Source of the DNA: Spisula solida
Lineage: Eukaryota > Mollusca > Bivalvia > Venerida > Mactridae
Assembly (NCBI GenBank): GCA_947247005.1
Contig: OX365954.1
Coordinates: 1,752,001-1,816,000 of the forward strand
Length of the DNA: 64,000 bases
Direction of reading: 5' to 3'
How positions within the stretch are numbered: the stretch's first letter is position 1; each line of letters starts with the position of its first letter. Under the pieces are notes generated by a model. The model had not been told where the DNA came from. It saw nothing but the letters and a program-made list of their open reading frames with translations, and made no database searches. Positions 46,880-58,534 of the stretch are shown here, piece after piece. The position numbers and the translations under genes were made by a program.

Positions 46880-47205
46880 CTAGGGCAGATCATTTTCTTG
46901 TTCGGTTGTGTGTTGGGCCCTTCTTTTTTAGGATTTCTGACAGCTAAAACTAGGCATTGTAGTCATTTTAATATGGGAACCTGGTTATTCAGCTAGGACA
47001 TTCAGCTGAAACTAAGTAATTCTACTTTTCGCCAGCTTGGACTTGGGCGGATCTTTATATGTTTAATTTGTCATTGTACCTACGTATGGGTTTTATGTTT
47101 TCTGTGCTCGGTTGGTTCAGTTGGGCATTGTGCCTTATGTGTTTTTAATGATTTCTGTGCTCGGTTGGTTAAGTTGAGTGCTGCCTTCCCTGTCTGACTC
47201 AATAC
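46880..47205 (-). repeat. CAGACAGGGAAGG-family copy
   Basis: The right end gagtgctgccttccctgtctgac is the reverse complement of the starts at 28197 and 44203. The phrase tttctgtgctcggttggtt occurs twice (about 47098 and 47152), and cattcagctgaaacta is shared with the 17.6-kb copy. The frames 46811-46996 and 47080-47313 fall inside the repeat and are not called. Confidence 0.75.
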
Positions 47206-47534
47206 GATCTGTTTGCATACATGATGTAGACACAATACATGCGAGAAACGACTTGTTTCAACTAATATGTGTCTGTATATATGCTCCAAAACTATCATTA
47301 ACGAGATTAACAATATAGCAGAATCGAAAATGCGTTAAATATCATTCTATGTTTGTCGTTGAGGCTAGTATTTTCCTCGACGAGCTAACAGATATGATAC
47401 AGAACATTGACTTGGAGCTCATCGTGTGTTTTCGTTATTTTATACCGTAAGAATGTTTTAGTTAAGATAACAAATCTGATTGGACAACGGATAAGCACAA
47501 ATATTCAAGGATTCCATGTTAAATGCTCTGAGCT

Positions 47535-47745
47535 ATACAAGTCGATTATTCAGGTCGCTCACTTGTTTGCATAACAGTGTGTACGTAAACGTTGCATTTT
47601 CTCTCATTAATGTCTTATTTAAAAAGATATTATGTTTATATGTAGCTTAGTGAATACAATGGATGTTTTCACTGCCAGTTTCTTCAATAAGAATGTTTAA
47701 AACAATAAAAATACAATGTTATGATATTGCAATGTGTGTATACAA
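47535..47745 (+). repeat. Dispersed repeat, partner of 59518-59712
   Basis: Shared in order: cgatta.tcagg, gtcacttgttt, tgtgtac.taaac, atgtagcttagtgaata and atgatattg.aat. The two copies lie on the same strand about 12 kb apart and are clearly diverged. Confidence 0.65.
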
Positions 47746-48540
47746 GTGGCAGACCTGAATAAACGGACTATACATACACTGAAAGTATTTGAGATGCATA
47801 TAGAAAAGAGAACTAAATTGTCGGCGAAGTCGTGTTGAAATTGTTTCAACAATGCTTTGTGACTGAATAAGCCTTTCTATAACTCCAACGCGATAATCTG
47901 CATTATTATACCTTACTTTTTTCTACAATGCTAAAGTCCCATTGCCCCAGAAGCAGATATTTTGACTGTCATTGACAGTTCCAACCTTTTTGACACGTGA
48001 TCGACCGAACACTGACTGATCGACCTGACAGTTTGAGTGTCATGCAAGGGCAAGTAACTGTGTCGATCTTAGTTCGTTGACTGTTGAAATATACTAGATT
48101 ATGTAAAAATAGAAAGACACAAGAAGACAACAAAAACAAATAAGTGTGTTCAAAACGACGCGTTTCCATATTCAACTTCACCAGGTTAAGAACACTGTAG
48201 GCCTACACAACACAGTCACGTATGTTTGTGTTAGACTTCATGACGTCACCGACAATGACGTCATAACGTCAAAACGCGACGTTACGTTTGGCGCACTTTT
48301 AAAGTTATAAATCTATACAAAAATGGTAAAAAGCTTTTATCACATGTTTGACGTTGCGGTAGCGTAATAAAGCCATTATTCATTTTTGATAATACACTAG
48401 TGTAATAAAGCTATCACGCGACGTCATTCAAAGGATAGGCGGCGTCGTCAAAGTTGCGCGTTTATTATAGTGAAAAATAAGTAGCTTTTTTATGTTTCGG
48501 ACGGAAAAGGCTAACATGTGGTAAAAAGAACATTACATTT

Positions 48541-48610
48541 GTGACTTTCCACATTGAATTTATTAAACTCGATGAAAAAACTCATTTAATAAATTCAATA
48601 TGGAAAGACA
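48541..48610. repeat. Palindrome 1 of the 48-54 kb cluster
   Basis: The arm ctttccacattgaatttatt (continuing taaa) at 48545-48567 is mirrored at 48584-48606 with one mismatch, around a 16-nt spacer. Outer bases gtg and cac also pair, giving arms of about 27 bp. Confidence 0.85.
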
Positions 48611-49375
48611 CTCATGTAATATCCTCTATATCTAACACAAGTTCTAGATAATTCCTTAAAAAATATTAGTTATTCTAACACGATCCGCGGATTAATCCGT
48701 ATAAACATAGTGCAAACAAGAGCATGTATTATTACCCCCATAATACTTATGTTACTATATCTAGTAACAAATTTGCATTGAAAAAAATGTTTTATGCGCC
48801 CTTTAAAAGTATTATCAGCTTTTGGCCCGCCTCGCGCAGGGCTATTATCACTGATAATCGCCCTTGGAAGACGTACACGCGCAACGTTACGTCATTTGCA
48901 TCTTAAAGTGGCAGCTGCCGAGCGTAGGTCTTCTCGAATCACGTGCAAACCAGATTGATGGATGAGGACAAGCAGGATAGCACATTTCAAAATTGCACCA
49001 ATACTACATGAGATTCTTCTAGAATCTAGACATTGAATAGTGTTAACTAGACGAGATCCAGATTTTTCTGTTATACCAAAAATGTAAAAAACATCTTTTT
49101 TCAGAAATTTGCATAAAAACATACACCGATGTAGCTAATTGTCTAACTGAAAAAATGAATACCCATATCATATGTTTCCGTTTATTAATCAAAAAGTTAC
49201 GGAGAATTTAGTGATAGACCCCTTAGCGCAAAGATCAAAGTTTTTCCATTTATCGACGACCTTTTTCGAAAACTATCTCTACCAATTTCTGAACACGTTA
49301 TGTCTAGTAAGTGTTTTCCTAAATTGTTAGTTTTAATGAAAAAACTACAACATAAATATTATACAGAACAATGAA
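48611..49375. other. No recognised gene
   Basis: It contains ctattatcactgataatcgc near 48843, which shares the word gataatcgcccc-like with palindrome 2. The short frames (48724-48906 plus, 48892-49122 minus) have no motif. Confidence 0.35.
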
Positions 49376-49496
49376 TGGCTGAGCAGTGCCATTGAGTGAT
49401 AATCGCCCCGGTAGATTATAATTGCCCTCGGGCTAGCACCCTCTGGCAATTATCAACCTACCGGGGCGATTATCACCCAATGGCACTGCTCAGCCA
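49376..49496. mobile_element. Palindrome 2, 121 bp, 51-bp arms
   Basis: The left arm starts tggctgagcagtgccattga and the right arm ends with its mirror; 51 and 52 nt respectively, with about three differences. The 18-nt spacer contains CCTCGGG. The gataatcgccccggta segment is perfectly mirrored. It would fold into a long hairpin and looks like a palindromic MITE. Confidence 0.9.
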
Positions 49497-50141
49497 TGTA
49501 TTATTCTATAAATAAAACATACCTCTCAAATTGGCTGTTACTATTTACACCCCGTATCACGTGACATATTTATGAATGAATGAACGTAAACTGTATAGTA
49601 AAACTTTGTTACAGCTATGACGCATCTATTTTTAGAAAATCCAATATAATCTCCAAGCTAAGTTTCATAAAAACTTCTGATAATCAATTAATTTATATTT
49701 TTCATTTCATGAAATACATGTAGATACCCTATACTCGTGATATTAAAATTGTTTCAATGTTTAAAATGTGTTATTTCCTTCAGAAAATTACGTAGGTCGT
49801 TTTCATTAACGAGGGAGGTACTTGTACCAGCTAATAAGCCACTCAATTTCAGCGTGGAATTATGTTCAATGTCAAATGGGTGAAAATGGAATGCGCGCAG
49901 TTAAATAGTGCGGGATATTATCGTATTTAGAATCGAAACAGATTTTTATTTCTTAAACAAAATCCGTAAAATGCACATTGAATGAACGTACACATAAAAT
50001 GGAATGTGGAATTGATAACATTAGGCTTACACAACACTGTATGAAATCACAGTCATGTCTACTGTTTATAATTCTGATAATCATGGCAGTGAACGCTTTG
50101 CTAGACTTATTATAGTGTTCGGTAAAATAAAAAAAATATCA

Positions 50142-50262
50142 GATGCCTGCCTGCGTGACATTGATATTGCCAACCTTAGAAACAGAATGTCGCCCTCGGC
50201 TTCGCCTTGGTGTGACATTCTGCCCTCGGGTTGACAATATCAATGTCACGCAGGCAGGCATC
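50142..50262. mobile_element. Palindrome 3, 121 bp, nested hairpins
   Basis: Outer arms of 34 bp start gatgcctgcctgcgtgacat and differ at one base. Inside, cagaatgtc and gacattctg form a second stem around a loop with two copies of GCCCTCGG. Total length equals that of palindrome 2 (121 bp), although the arms are unrelated. Confidence 0.9.
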
Positions 50263-50305
50263 GGACATTTAAATAATGTCAATATAAACAGAAATCACTG
50301 ACCAT

Positions 50306-50402
50306 TACTGTTGGTTCAATAAGTAATACTAATGAGGGAACTGTCCCATTCAAAATAATAGGGGGCTTATGTTTGATATAATTTATTATTTGCTTTCAAT
50401 GG
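50306..50402 (+). repeat. Dispersed repeat, partner of 29706-29830
   Basis: ggttcaataagtaatactaa, gagggaactgtcccattcaa and gcttatgttt match the 29.7-kb copy. Here only five G follow aata, so the 19-G run at 29765 is an expansion in the other copy or a contraction here. Confidence 0.75.
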
Positions 50403-50663
50403 ATTATGGAGATTTTTCAGTGGACATAACAGTGAAAATAACAGTGAAATTACCCATTTGTTATTTTCACTGTTTTTAGAAGCTGGTTACTGTATCATGC
50501 AGTTATGTAAAAGTAACGTCAACGGCGCCGGGCTTTAAAAGATGACGTCATAATTCTCACGTCATGACGTTCTAATTCGACGTAATTTTTCCAATTAAGC
50601 CAATTACGGCACATATTTAAGAGGAATTGAGGCATATAATAAACAGAATGTTTGGTGTAAGAT

Positions 50664-50853
50664 ATTGATTGAAGGTATCTATTATATAGAGGATATTTGT
50701 TGACTTTGGTGTAAAATCGAATTTTATTTCACTCGTGATCACGGAAATTTTTTTTTTTTAAATATTGTTTTTTGTGATCACTCGGTGAAATAAAATTCGA
50801 TTTTACACCAAAGTCAACAAATATCCTCTATATAATAGATACCTTCAATCAAT
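50664..50853. mobile_element. Palindrome 4, 190 bp, 79-bp arms
   Basis: Left arm 50664-50742 begins attgattgaaggtatctatt; right arm 50774-50853 is its mirror with about one indel and one or two mismatches. The spacer is 31 nt and T-rich. Near-identity of the arms implies a young element or gene conversion between arms. The outer end agataccttcaatcaat is also found at 29808. Confidence 0.93.
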
Positions 50854-51214
50854 AATAATTCCAAAGTCAGCTAATCCCTGCATTCCGATTTGCTAAGACG
50901 TGACGTTTACACATAAGTAAACCTCCGTTTTCACCAATCGGGACAAGGTAAATAATTGAACTCTGGAACAAATTCAATGTGGACGTCAATTTGACATTTA
51001 TCGAAATAATGACATTTTTCAAGAATCTAAATTCCTGTCTTGCATCGTTATTAACATTGTCATGTTATATATTGAATAAAACTCCCAAATGTAAGCTTTT
51101 CATCGGTATTTGAAAACATCAGATGAGATTAAGCATGTTCTCATGGCATTCGATTGTATTGGGGCCAGATTTTATGAAACACCCTGTACATGTACAGAAT
51201 AAAATTAAAGCTTG

Positions 51215-51353
51215 TGCGTATCCACTACACTACAGTGCCTTTGTTGTATGTAATGCGCTTTGAACACAATTTGATATCGAACCCATTGAAAGTTTACCAG
51301 GCATGTGAGTTTATGTTTATAATGATTCTCATTTGACTTTGAACGCACTACAC
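51215..51353. repeat. Dispersed repeat, partner of 30294-30440
   Basis: Carries tatccactacactacag (A box on the minus strand at 51222-51232), gcgctttgaacacaatttga and tttgactttgaacgcacta. The B-box side present at 30255 is missing here. Confidence 0.8.
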
Positions 51354-51419
51354 ATATATTGTGGTAGAGCAGAGGTATGTCTTTTCTATTCAAACACTTT
51401 ACAAAAAACAACTTGTATG

Positions 51420-51491
51420 AAACATCTTAGCGTAAAGGAGTAGGTGGTCGCCTAACAATCCTGCGATCCGCGTTCAATTCTCCATGTTCTT
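51420..51491 (+). tRNA. tRNA-like sequence, left member of convergent pair
   Basis: A-box-like TAGCGTAAAGG (51428-51438) and B-box-like GCGTTCAATTCTCC (51470-51483), closely spaced, followed by T-runs. It faces 51790-51866 on the minus strand, so the pair spans about 445 bp. Confidence 0.3.
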
Positions 51492-51789
51492 CTTTTTTCC
51501 CTTTTATGTAATTACATATAAATGTGATACATGCTCGTGATCTTCTACATGATTGAAGTTTCTGGAGATTAAAAATTGTTGCCTATGCTGTGTCAGTGTG
51601 TGTGGCAGTAACAACTATCTTATAGTTTGATTTTGTCATGTTATAAATTGATAAAAAATGTGTAGGCAGATTTTAAAAAATAAAACAACTACTCGCATAA
51701 TGCATTTGATTAATGTGAAAATAATAATTACACAAACGTATTTTGCTCCACATTTAAGTTCCGATTTAAAAATAATATAAATTTGTAGA

Positions 51790-51866
51790 TATGTAGGGCT
51801 CGAACTTGTGTCTACATTGGCTAAAACATTACTATTTCCCTATAGCTAAACCACTTAGCTTTACAC
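51790..51866 (-). tRNA. tRNA-like sequence, right member of convergent pair
   Basis: On the minus strand AAGCTAAGTGG (51851-51861 on plus) fits the A box and AAGTTCGAGCC (51797-51807) fits the B box. The sequence resembles 24887-24970 in box wording and spacing, so both may come from one element family. Confidence 0.4.
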
Positions 51867-52678
51867 TTGACGAATGTTCTAAGTACAAACTTTTAGAACT
51901 TGAATAAACCAGGAATATAATCATCTTAACACAATAAAACTGTTAAGAAATCATATGTTGGTGATTGTCTTTAATACAGAAGAAAAATCAAGATCTACGT
52001 GACAATCATTCATGCGTGACGAAAATGACAAAATCATATTTTTCTCGTGAACACATCCCAAATATGTGTAAATGTGTTTAAATCATTTCAAACACAATTA
52101 ACATTCGACCCCAAACATAAAGCCATAAAAATATTTCGTTTCATATGACGCAAATGACGCTTGAGGAGTGCGCAAGTGCGATATGAATGCTTGAAACTGG
52201 CATGTCAATAAGACGGGTAAGATTTATTTCATTAATTGGCTGTCTTAGGGTTCTTAACACATGCATAAACTTATTATTAAGGTGGTTGCATTGAATTCAC
52301 TAAAAAACTGCATTTTTCTATTGACTTGATTCAAAATGGAGACGTCACATGGCGTCATTTACAGTTAGTCCTTAAATCCGTCAATACACGTTTATGACAA
52401 CATCTGACTGATAGTTATATCACTTAAAGATCGTGAAATAATGTGAAATCGTTGAGTTGAACATAATATGTCCATTAATTTGTATGGAGCAATTTGAGGT
52501 TGAGCATGGAAGTAATTTTTGATAGGCATTTGTCATCCGAATAACTACTACAGTTTAACAAAACTCACTATTTTCGATCAATCATGTCTGTTGTAAGATA
52601 CGAGCACATTCTCATCACATGGAATTTGATTTTGATGCAATTTCCTATTGAGGTTGCACGATTGAATGACCGCCTTGT
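51867..52678. other. No recognised gene
   Basis: No long frame or inverted repeat. The last part, upstream of the Tc1 relic, may be the eroded N-terminal portion of that transposase, but I could not align it. Confidence 0.35.
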
Positions 52679-52909
52679 AGCCCGGACGTAAATCCGATAT
52701 AATACGTCTGGGATGTGTTGTGGCGACGCATCATAGCATGACGGCAACACCAGAACGTACAGGAAATCACAACGAATCGTTTACTAGAATGGAATACACT
52801 CCCGCAGCAATTTGTTCACATCATTATCCATTCAATGCCTCAGAGGATTTCAGTATATCATCAGGGCAGACGGTGGTCATACATGCGATTTTGTTGCTTT
52901 AAGCATTGA
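52679..52909 (+). pseudogene. Tc1-type transposase C-terminal relic
   Basis: The frame starting at 52679 reads SPDVNPI, stop, YVWDVLWRRI, stop, then QEITTNRLLEWNTLPQQFVH and IIHSMPQRI. In Tc1 elements this stretch is SPDLNPIEHVWDxLxRR followed by the conserved EWxxIPQ and SMRRR blocks. The Glu of the DDE triad has become a stop (taa). With a second stop at 52731-52733 and no recognisable N-terminus, it is a dead remnant of about 76 codons. The longer open frame in another phase (52720-52902) is incidental. Confidence 0.85.
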
Positions 52910-53390
52910 AATAAATGGTCGTTTTTTAGTATGTTGTTATTATATTTTAGAATGGTGATTACCTCAACTTGATAGACATTATAGCATAACAACGGTGATT
53001 TGCCCAAACGTTAACGGGACAAAAACCATGCGTAAACATAAAGATTCACGCGCTGTTAACGTCCAGTTTTACGTATGCTCATTTCAGGGCCTCACCGATG
53101 AAAATAAACGATTTTCAGCGTCTTATGAACTGCAATTCTTATTTCATTTGTAAGTTCTAATTAATTTTCTATATGATTTAAATAATAAATGTAAACTAAC
53201 CCGCATTATCCATGTTTTCTTGGTATTTACCGATCCCGGAAGTCGACGCTCATAACAAAACTGTTATGACGTAACGTTTGTTTTCGCGACGTTACGTTTT
53301 TTTACGCGACGTCGCCACAAAATCTCCCGCCAAAATCTAATTATTTCAGATTAAAAACGCATAAATTGATGTTTTGTATGCTATAATAGC

Positions 53391-53526
53391 GTTTACGCAT
53401 ACATTTTCGTGCTATAACATCTGCAAAGTCCCTCGGGATCGTTGGTGCCCTCGCTCTAACGGGCTTGGGCACAAACCGTCCCTCGGGACTCTGCAGATGT
53501 TATAGCACGAAAAAGCATGCGTTAAC
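53391..53526. mobile_element. Palindrome 5, 136 bp, CCCTCGGG spacer
   Basis: The arm gtttacgcat, ttttcgtgctataacatctg and caaagtccctcggga is mirrored by tccctcgggactctgcag, atgttatagcacgaaaa and gcatgcgttaac, with a few mismatches. The spacer holds tgccctcgctctaacgggct. Like palindromes 2 and 3 it carries CCCTCGG next to the loop. Confidence 0.9.
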
Positions 53527-54119
53527 CCTACACTAGTTTCCTGATTCCAATGGTATATTCGATTAACTGATAGGTCTAATACATTTTCAGTTAAATGAAA
53601 ATTACAAAGTGTGTACTTAGAACATTCGACTAGTGTAATATCAGATGTCAGAAATGGTCACATTTATTCTACAAATCAATTAAAATTTGGGGACTCATTG
53701 TAAAGATAATCCCTTTTCCAATATCACTTTACAATTATACCTGGTCTCCCTGTTTACATGGAGTGGCCTGGCCCCAATACCGCGTGGGAATTATACAAGA
53801 TAAAACAACACAAACAGTAGACGGTCATAGACTTTTATTTACAGAAAGTGGTAAACACATATGGTACAAACAATGTAAGGTTAGGTTATCTTAAAACCTT
53901 AGAAAACACAGTCATCTATTTAAGTCTACCAAAAATATATTATTATCAATTACATTACCGTGTTTGATTATTTTTGTTTTACTCACAACAATCCTGATTA
54001 TTTCTGTTGAAAATCTATACTTGATGACGGAGATAAGTTTATAAAACAAGTGGGTCAAGATTGCCCTGTATCGCTCACCTGTGTTCGGTTGCATTGAAAC
54101 CGGAATTCTGCATGAATTT

Positions 54120-54657
54120 CAATTATTTAGCTACTTTTAGATTGGACCAATAAAGGAATATTGTTTCCTTTTTGCGATGAAATTCAACATGCACTTTCAG
54201 ATAAAAAGAGTTTTCAATATATTTATAGGGAAAACGAGCCACATCCACTGGCGATCATGAATCGTGACAAAAGTGTTAATTTTGTAAGAGGATTACCCAT
54301 CAACTGTTTCAATAAAATTATTTTGAAATTTAGCCAGTGGTTGATTTTTTATAAAATAATTAAGGTTTTCCAATCGGTTGCCATGGCAACCAGAGTTCTG
54401 CATGGATTATATTTTTTTGGTTAATTTTAGAACATAATTACCAATTTATCGTGAAATAAACCAGTACTTTTAGAAAAAAAGGATTTTACTATAGATATAA
54501 AGGGCAAAACAGGCTCGACCCATAAGCGACCATTTTTTTGACGAATCGTGACAAATAGCAAATTCACCCAAAACATATTTTTGTAAAAATATTTCGAAAT
54601 CTGGATAGTGAATGATTTGTTATGATTTTGTATTCATATATTTCAATTATTTTACTT
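54120..54657 (+). repeat. Degenerate tandem repeat array, left part
   Basis: Two diverged units of about 300 bp start near 54137 and 54423 (ttagattggaccaa.aaagga and ttagaacataatt) and share ccagt..ttttag, ccact or gaccca.. ggcga, gaatcgtgacaaa, ttttgtaa and gaaat.t. The first unit contains a canonical X-box GGTTGCCATGGCAACC at 54376-54391. The array resumes at 55812. Confidence 0.6.
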
Positions 54658-54659
54658 TT

Positions 54660-55336
54660 AGCTCACCTGTCACAAGTGACAGAGTGAGCTTTTGTGATCA
54701 CTCTTCGTCCGTCGTCCGTCAACAATTTACTTGTGTAGACACTAAAGGTCACAGTTTTAGCCTAATCATTATGAAACTTGGTCACAATGATCATCTTAAC
54801 AAAATCTAGGACAAGTAAGATATTGGGTCATCCAAGGTAAAACACTAGGTCACAAGGTCAAATCATAGAAAAACATTGTGTAGTCACTAGAGGTCACACT
54901 TTTGGCCTTATCTTTATGAAACTAGGTCACAATGATCATCTCAACAAAATATAGGTCAATTTCGAACTTGGGTCACCCAGGGTCAAAAACTAGGTCACAA
55001 GGTCAAATCATAGAAAAACCTTGCTTAGTCACTAGATGTCACTTTTTTACCTAATCTTTATGGAACTTGGTAACAATGATCATGTCAACACACTTTAGGC
55101 CAAGTGCGATATTGGGTCACCCGGGGTCAAAAACAAGGTCACAAGGTCAACTCATGGAAAAACCTTGCGTAGTTTCCAGAGGTCACATGGTAAAATCATA
55201 CAAAAGACTTGCAATATAGGCAGAATTTTGTTAAATCTTATTCAGAGAATGTAAATGATTACCTAGGTCACGATAGGGGTGTGCATGCACTACTACGACA
55301 GGTGAGAGACCTAGGGCCCTTTTGTGCCCTTTTGTT
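54660..55336 (+). mobile_element. AGCTCACCTGTC element, copy 1
   Basis: It starts agctcacctgtcacaagtga and ends gcatgcactactacgacagg, tgagagacctagggcc. The body holds about three degenerate units of roughly 165 bp with ggtcacaaggtcaaatcata, actagaggtcac, tttatgaaactNggtcacaa and gatcatctcaacaaaat. The 67-codon frame 55209-55412 spans the junction with copy 2 and is not a gene. Confidence 0.85.
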
Positions 55337-55811
55337 AGCTCACCTGTCACAAAGTGACAAGGTGAGCTCGATGGGGTTAGACACAGCTAAAACATTAATC
55401 ACTACACTATAGGTATATTAAGGGCAACTAGTTAGTTAATTAATTGGTCATCCGGGGTCAAAAACTAGGTCACAAGGTCAAATCATAGACAAATATTGGG
55501 TAGTCACTTAGTCACATTGATCATCTCAGCAAAATGCAGGTCAAATTGGATATTGGGTCATCTGGGGTAAAAAAACTAGGTCACTAGGTCATCATAGGAC
55601 AACCTTGTGTAGTCCAAGTTGTGTAGTCACTAGAGGTGACCATTGTAGACTAATCTTTATGAAACCAGGTCACAAAGATCATCTCAACAAAATATAGGCC
55701 AAGTGCAATGTAGGGTCATCTGGAACCAACAACTAGGTCACTAGGTCAAATCATAGGGCTTGCATGCTCTGCTACGACAGGTAAGCGACCTAGGGCCCAA
55801 AGTCTTGTTTT
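55337..55811 (+). mobile_element. AGCTCACCTGTC element, copy 2 in tandem
   Basis: It starts directly after copy 1 with agctcacctgtcacaaagtg and ends tgctctgctacgacaggtaa, gcgacctagggccc. It has lost part of the internal repeat units. Sequence flanking the tandem pair (caattattttacttttag and tttttagaaaggaccacc) belongs to one repeat unit, so the pair was inserted into it. Confidence 0.85.
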
Positions 55812-56180
55812 TAGAAAGGACCACCGAAGGAACATTTATATAGATATATATATATAGATAACCAACCAGTACGATTTTACTTTATACTCGTATATAGAGA
55901 AAAAAGAGCGCCCATTCCACTGGCGGCCATCTTTTGTGACGAATCACGAAAAGAAAAAAACATGTCAATGTTGTAAGAAAGTCAAGCAACAATTATTTAG
56001 AAATTTGGTACCTTGTTGATTTTGTATGATTTTCAAAAAGTTTTCCTATTGGTTGCAAATTATTTTAACTATCTTTAGAAAGGACCACACAAGGAACACT
56101 CATTCGGAGTTTTGTTGAAATTGACCAAGTGCTTTAGGAAAGGAAGTCGTTTAAATTAATTGTTGACGGATGCACGGACG
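55812..56180 (+). repeat. Degenerate tandem repeat array, right part
   Basis: Units begin ttagaaaggaccacc (55813) and ttagaaaggaccacac (56078). They contain ccattccactggcggccatc, gacgaatcacgaaaag and ttttcctattggttgcaa. The last unit breaks off at gacggatgcacggacgacgg. Confidence 0.7.
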
Positions 56181-57019
56181 ACGGGCGAAGGGTTGTTAAA
56201 AAAGTTCATCCTGTAACTTTGTGACATTTAAACTAAACGCATGACTTGGTGAAGTAAAATCCTATGCAATGACCTCCATTGCCACTACGCTTTAAAGTTG
56301 CATCGTGTTATATGTTTGTAATCGCTTTAAAGCGTTTGTAGCTAGACCTTTCTCCTATAAAACCTGACAAATCCTACACATACCAAGGCGATACTCTAAT
56401 TCTGTTCGTTAGGCCAATATATGATCAGTAGACATAAACTATCCTATATAGTATGTCATCAAATTAATTTCACAATAAATGTCTAACGATGTGTAATTGG
56501 GCATAATTGGTGAAATGACAAGTAACTGAGGAATTGGTTTACGTCATATAGTCCGCCCGTTTATGTATCGTCAACTACGTAACTGCATAATCATCTCACC
56601 AGCAAAGTTTTTTTAACCTAATTCACTTGACCTTTCCTAGCATGTTTAAACGGGTGACCACGTATCTATATTTACCGAGAAGGTTCCAATACTGGGTCTG
56701 TCAAATCATGTTTTGTCGAGGCATTTGGCCTCCATATGTGTAGTTGTTGTCTGACACATTTTGTTCGTTGTGCAAATAATTCCATGATAATCTGGAATTG
56801 ACTGCAGAATTAAAATCAAAGTTAAGTATAAGTATATTGTAAACATTTCTTTCCGAACTCTTAAAATACTCATGCATGTACACTACATCAATAGTTAATT
56901 ATAATATGCTTTAACATTCTTAATCCTTTTCCCAACCGAATTCTTGAAAGGTGAATCATTTGTCAAATTTCACCTCAATGCTACAGTGCCATTCCGCTAA
57001 TTAGTTTCATGTGAGTTTT
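56181..57019. other. No recognised gene
   Basis: I see no repeat partner, no inverted repeat and no meaningful frame here. Confidence 0.4.
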
Positions 57020-57258
57020 TCGCTGACTTAGAATGAGAAGGTCGTAAGAACGACCTTATAAAACTCATGCATATATGACATCTGCATCACAAGGCACTAC
57101 TTCTGAGCCTATTTACATGGAAATAGGAACTGGTCATGTTGACCAAACCGAAGTTTAAAAAAAAAATTCTATAAGTAAAGACTAGTTTTCAGACAGTTTT
57201 TCTAGTTTTCTCAAAATGTCGCTTTTGTACTTACGACCTTCACATTCTAGGTCAGCGA
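57020..57258 (+). mobile_element. MITE, TCGCTGAC family, copy 3 (best preserved)
   Basis: TIRs of 29 bp, 57020-57048 and 57230-57258, begin tcgctgacttagaatgagaa and differ at two positions. The interior is shared with 44784-45030 and 7134-7344. No coding capacity. No target duplication longer than two or three T could be proven. Confidence 0.9.
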
Positions 57259-57371
57259 TTTATATTCGTATTAAAGTATATCTACTTATCGTACAACAAA
57301 AACAATAAAAGACAATAAGTGACGAATAAATAATGTACAAAAAATATCTGATACCAACAAACTACGAACTC

Positions 57372-57623
57372 CTAAAAAAGTGTTACAGTAAATAATTGTA
57401 TGACCATTTTTTCTGTGCAATCTAGCTTGGATTGTTTAAATACTCCGCACTGAGACGGCCAGTCACTCCTTCCGCATTTAGCAGCTCCTTGTGGGTTCAG
57501 TGCTGTACACCTAACGCGTAATTTTATTCTACATTTGAGATTATGTTTGTTGCTGAACAAAATTTGTGGTGCTGATTGAATAGAGCAAAACATCCATTGA
57601 TCCAATGTAAACAATGCATTCAA
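57372..57623 (-). CDS. Hypothetical Cys-containing frame
   Basis: An 83-codon minus-strand frame contains CTALNPQGAAKCGRSDWPSQ with several cysteines in its second half. I recognise no domain, and no splice sites are convincing. It may be part of a repeat. Low confidence that it is real. Confidence 0.15.
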   Translation of the reverse strand: MNALFTLDQWMFCSIQSAPQILFSNKHNLKCRIKLRVRCTALNPQGAAKCGRSDWPSQCGVFKQSKLDCTEKMVIQLFTVTLF

Positions 57624-58534
57624 AAGAGCTCGAAGACGTTAAATTGTCATAAAACATGTCATGGCTGCTTATTCACATGACGTCATTTTTAGGCTAATTA
57701 TTGGTATGTGGAATTGTGATTTGTATAATCTGTTCATTGATGAGATATTTAATAAAGTATACAAAAATGCCTAATGTATTAAGACAAAGTTGACAAAAAC
57801 AGGAAAGTTCGTCCTCAAATTACTAATGTTTAGTTATTCTAGTACGTCTAATTAATGAAAACTGCCATTTTTATCTAATGCTCGTAGATCTAGAAATACT
57901 TATCCGATGCCATTTATGCGACTGTAATTATTTGAATAAGTTACATGCTTGCTCAAAAACACTCGAGGGCCGAATGATAATGACCTCTTGGATTGTGTCC
58001 AAATCGGCCAATTAAGGTATCCTATACTGCAGGATGAGCCTGTAAACGACTGTATGTAAAAATTATGACATTTCCGTAAATTCAATTGTGTCCATAAGAG
58101 AATAATTTTGGAATGACGTAATATGTGATTTATTTTATTTAGTATTGTATCCGAGAAAGGTTTGTTTTATTGATTAGCGATTAAAAGTGTACAAAACACA
58201 CGTGCGTTTCGTTTCAGTATACATATATTATACATTGTTTCTCATACTTAAATTTATATTCTAAATAATAAGACTTTAACTTTGCGAACACACAATAAAT
58301 ATGGCGCCAATGAAAATATAGTAATAAACAGAGGCAAAGTATTGAAATAACAATACAATTGTATAATATACATGTTTTACAGAGTCTACGTTTGAAAAAA
58401 ATGAACAATTCAATTTGTGAATAGGACTGATTCTATATACAAAAATATATTTCATCTCATTACAAACAGCCACAAGGCAAGCAATAGGCAAGCGTACTGT
58501 ACGATCATGAACTAATAATGTAGTCATCGGAGTG

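Noticed and set aside
48200..48440. Cluster of TGACGTCA (CRE) sites as a promoter
   Set aside because: Similar gacgtca words are scattered at 43.5, 45.6, 50.5 and 61.0 kb, often in repeat-like sequence, and no gene start is near.
52720..52902. 60-codon plus frame
   Set aside because: Wrong phase of the Tc1 transposase relic, whose motifs lie in another frame.
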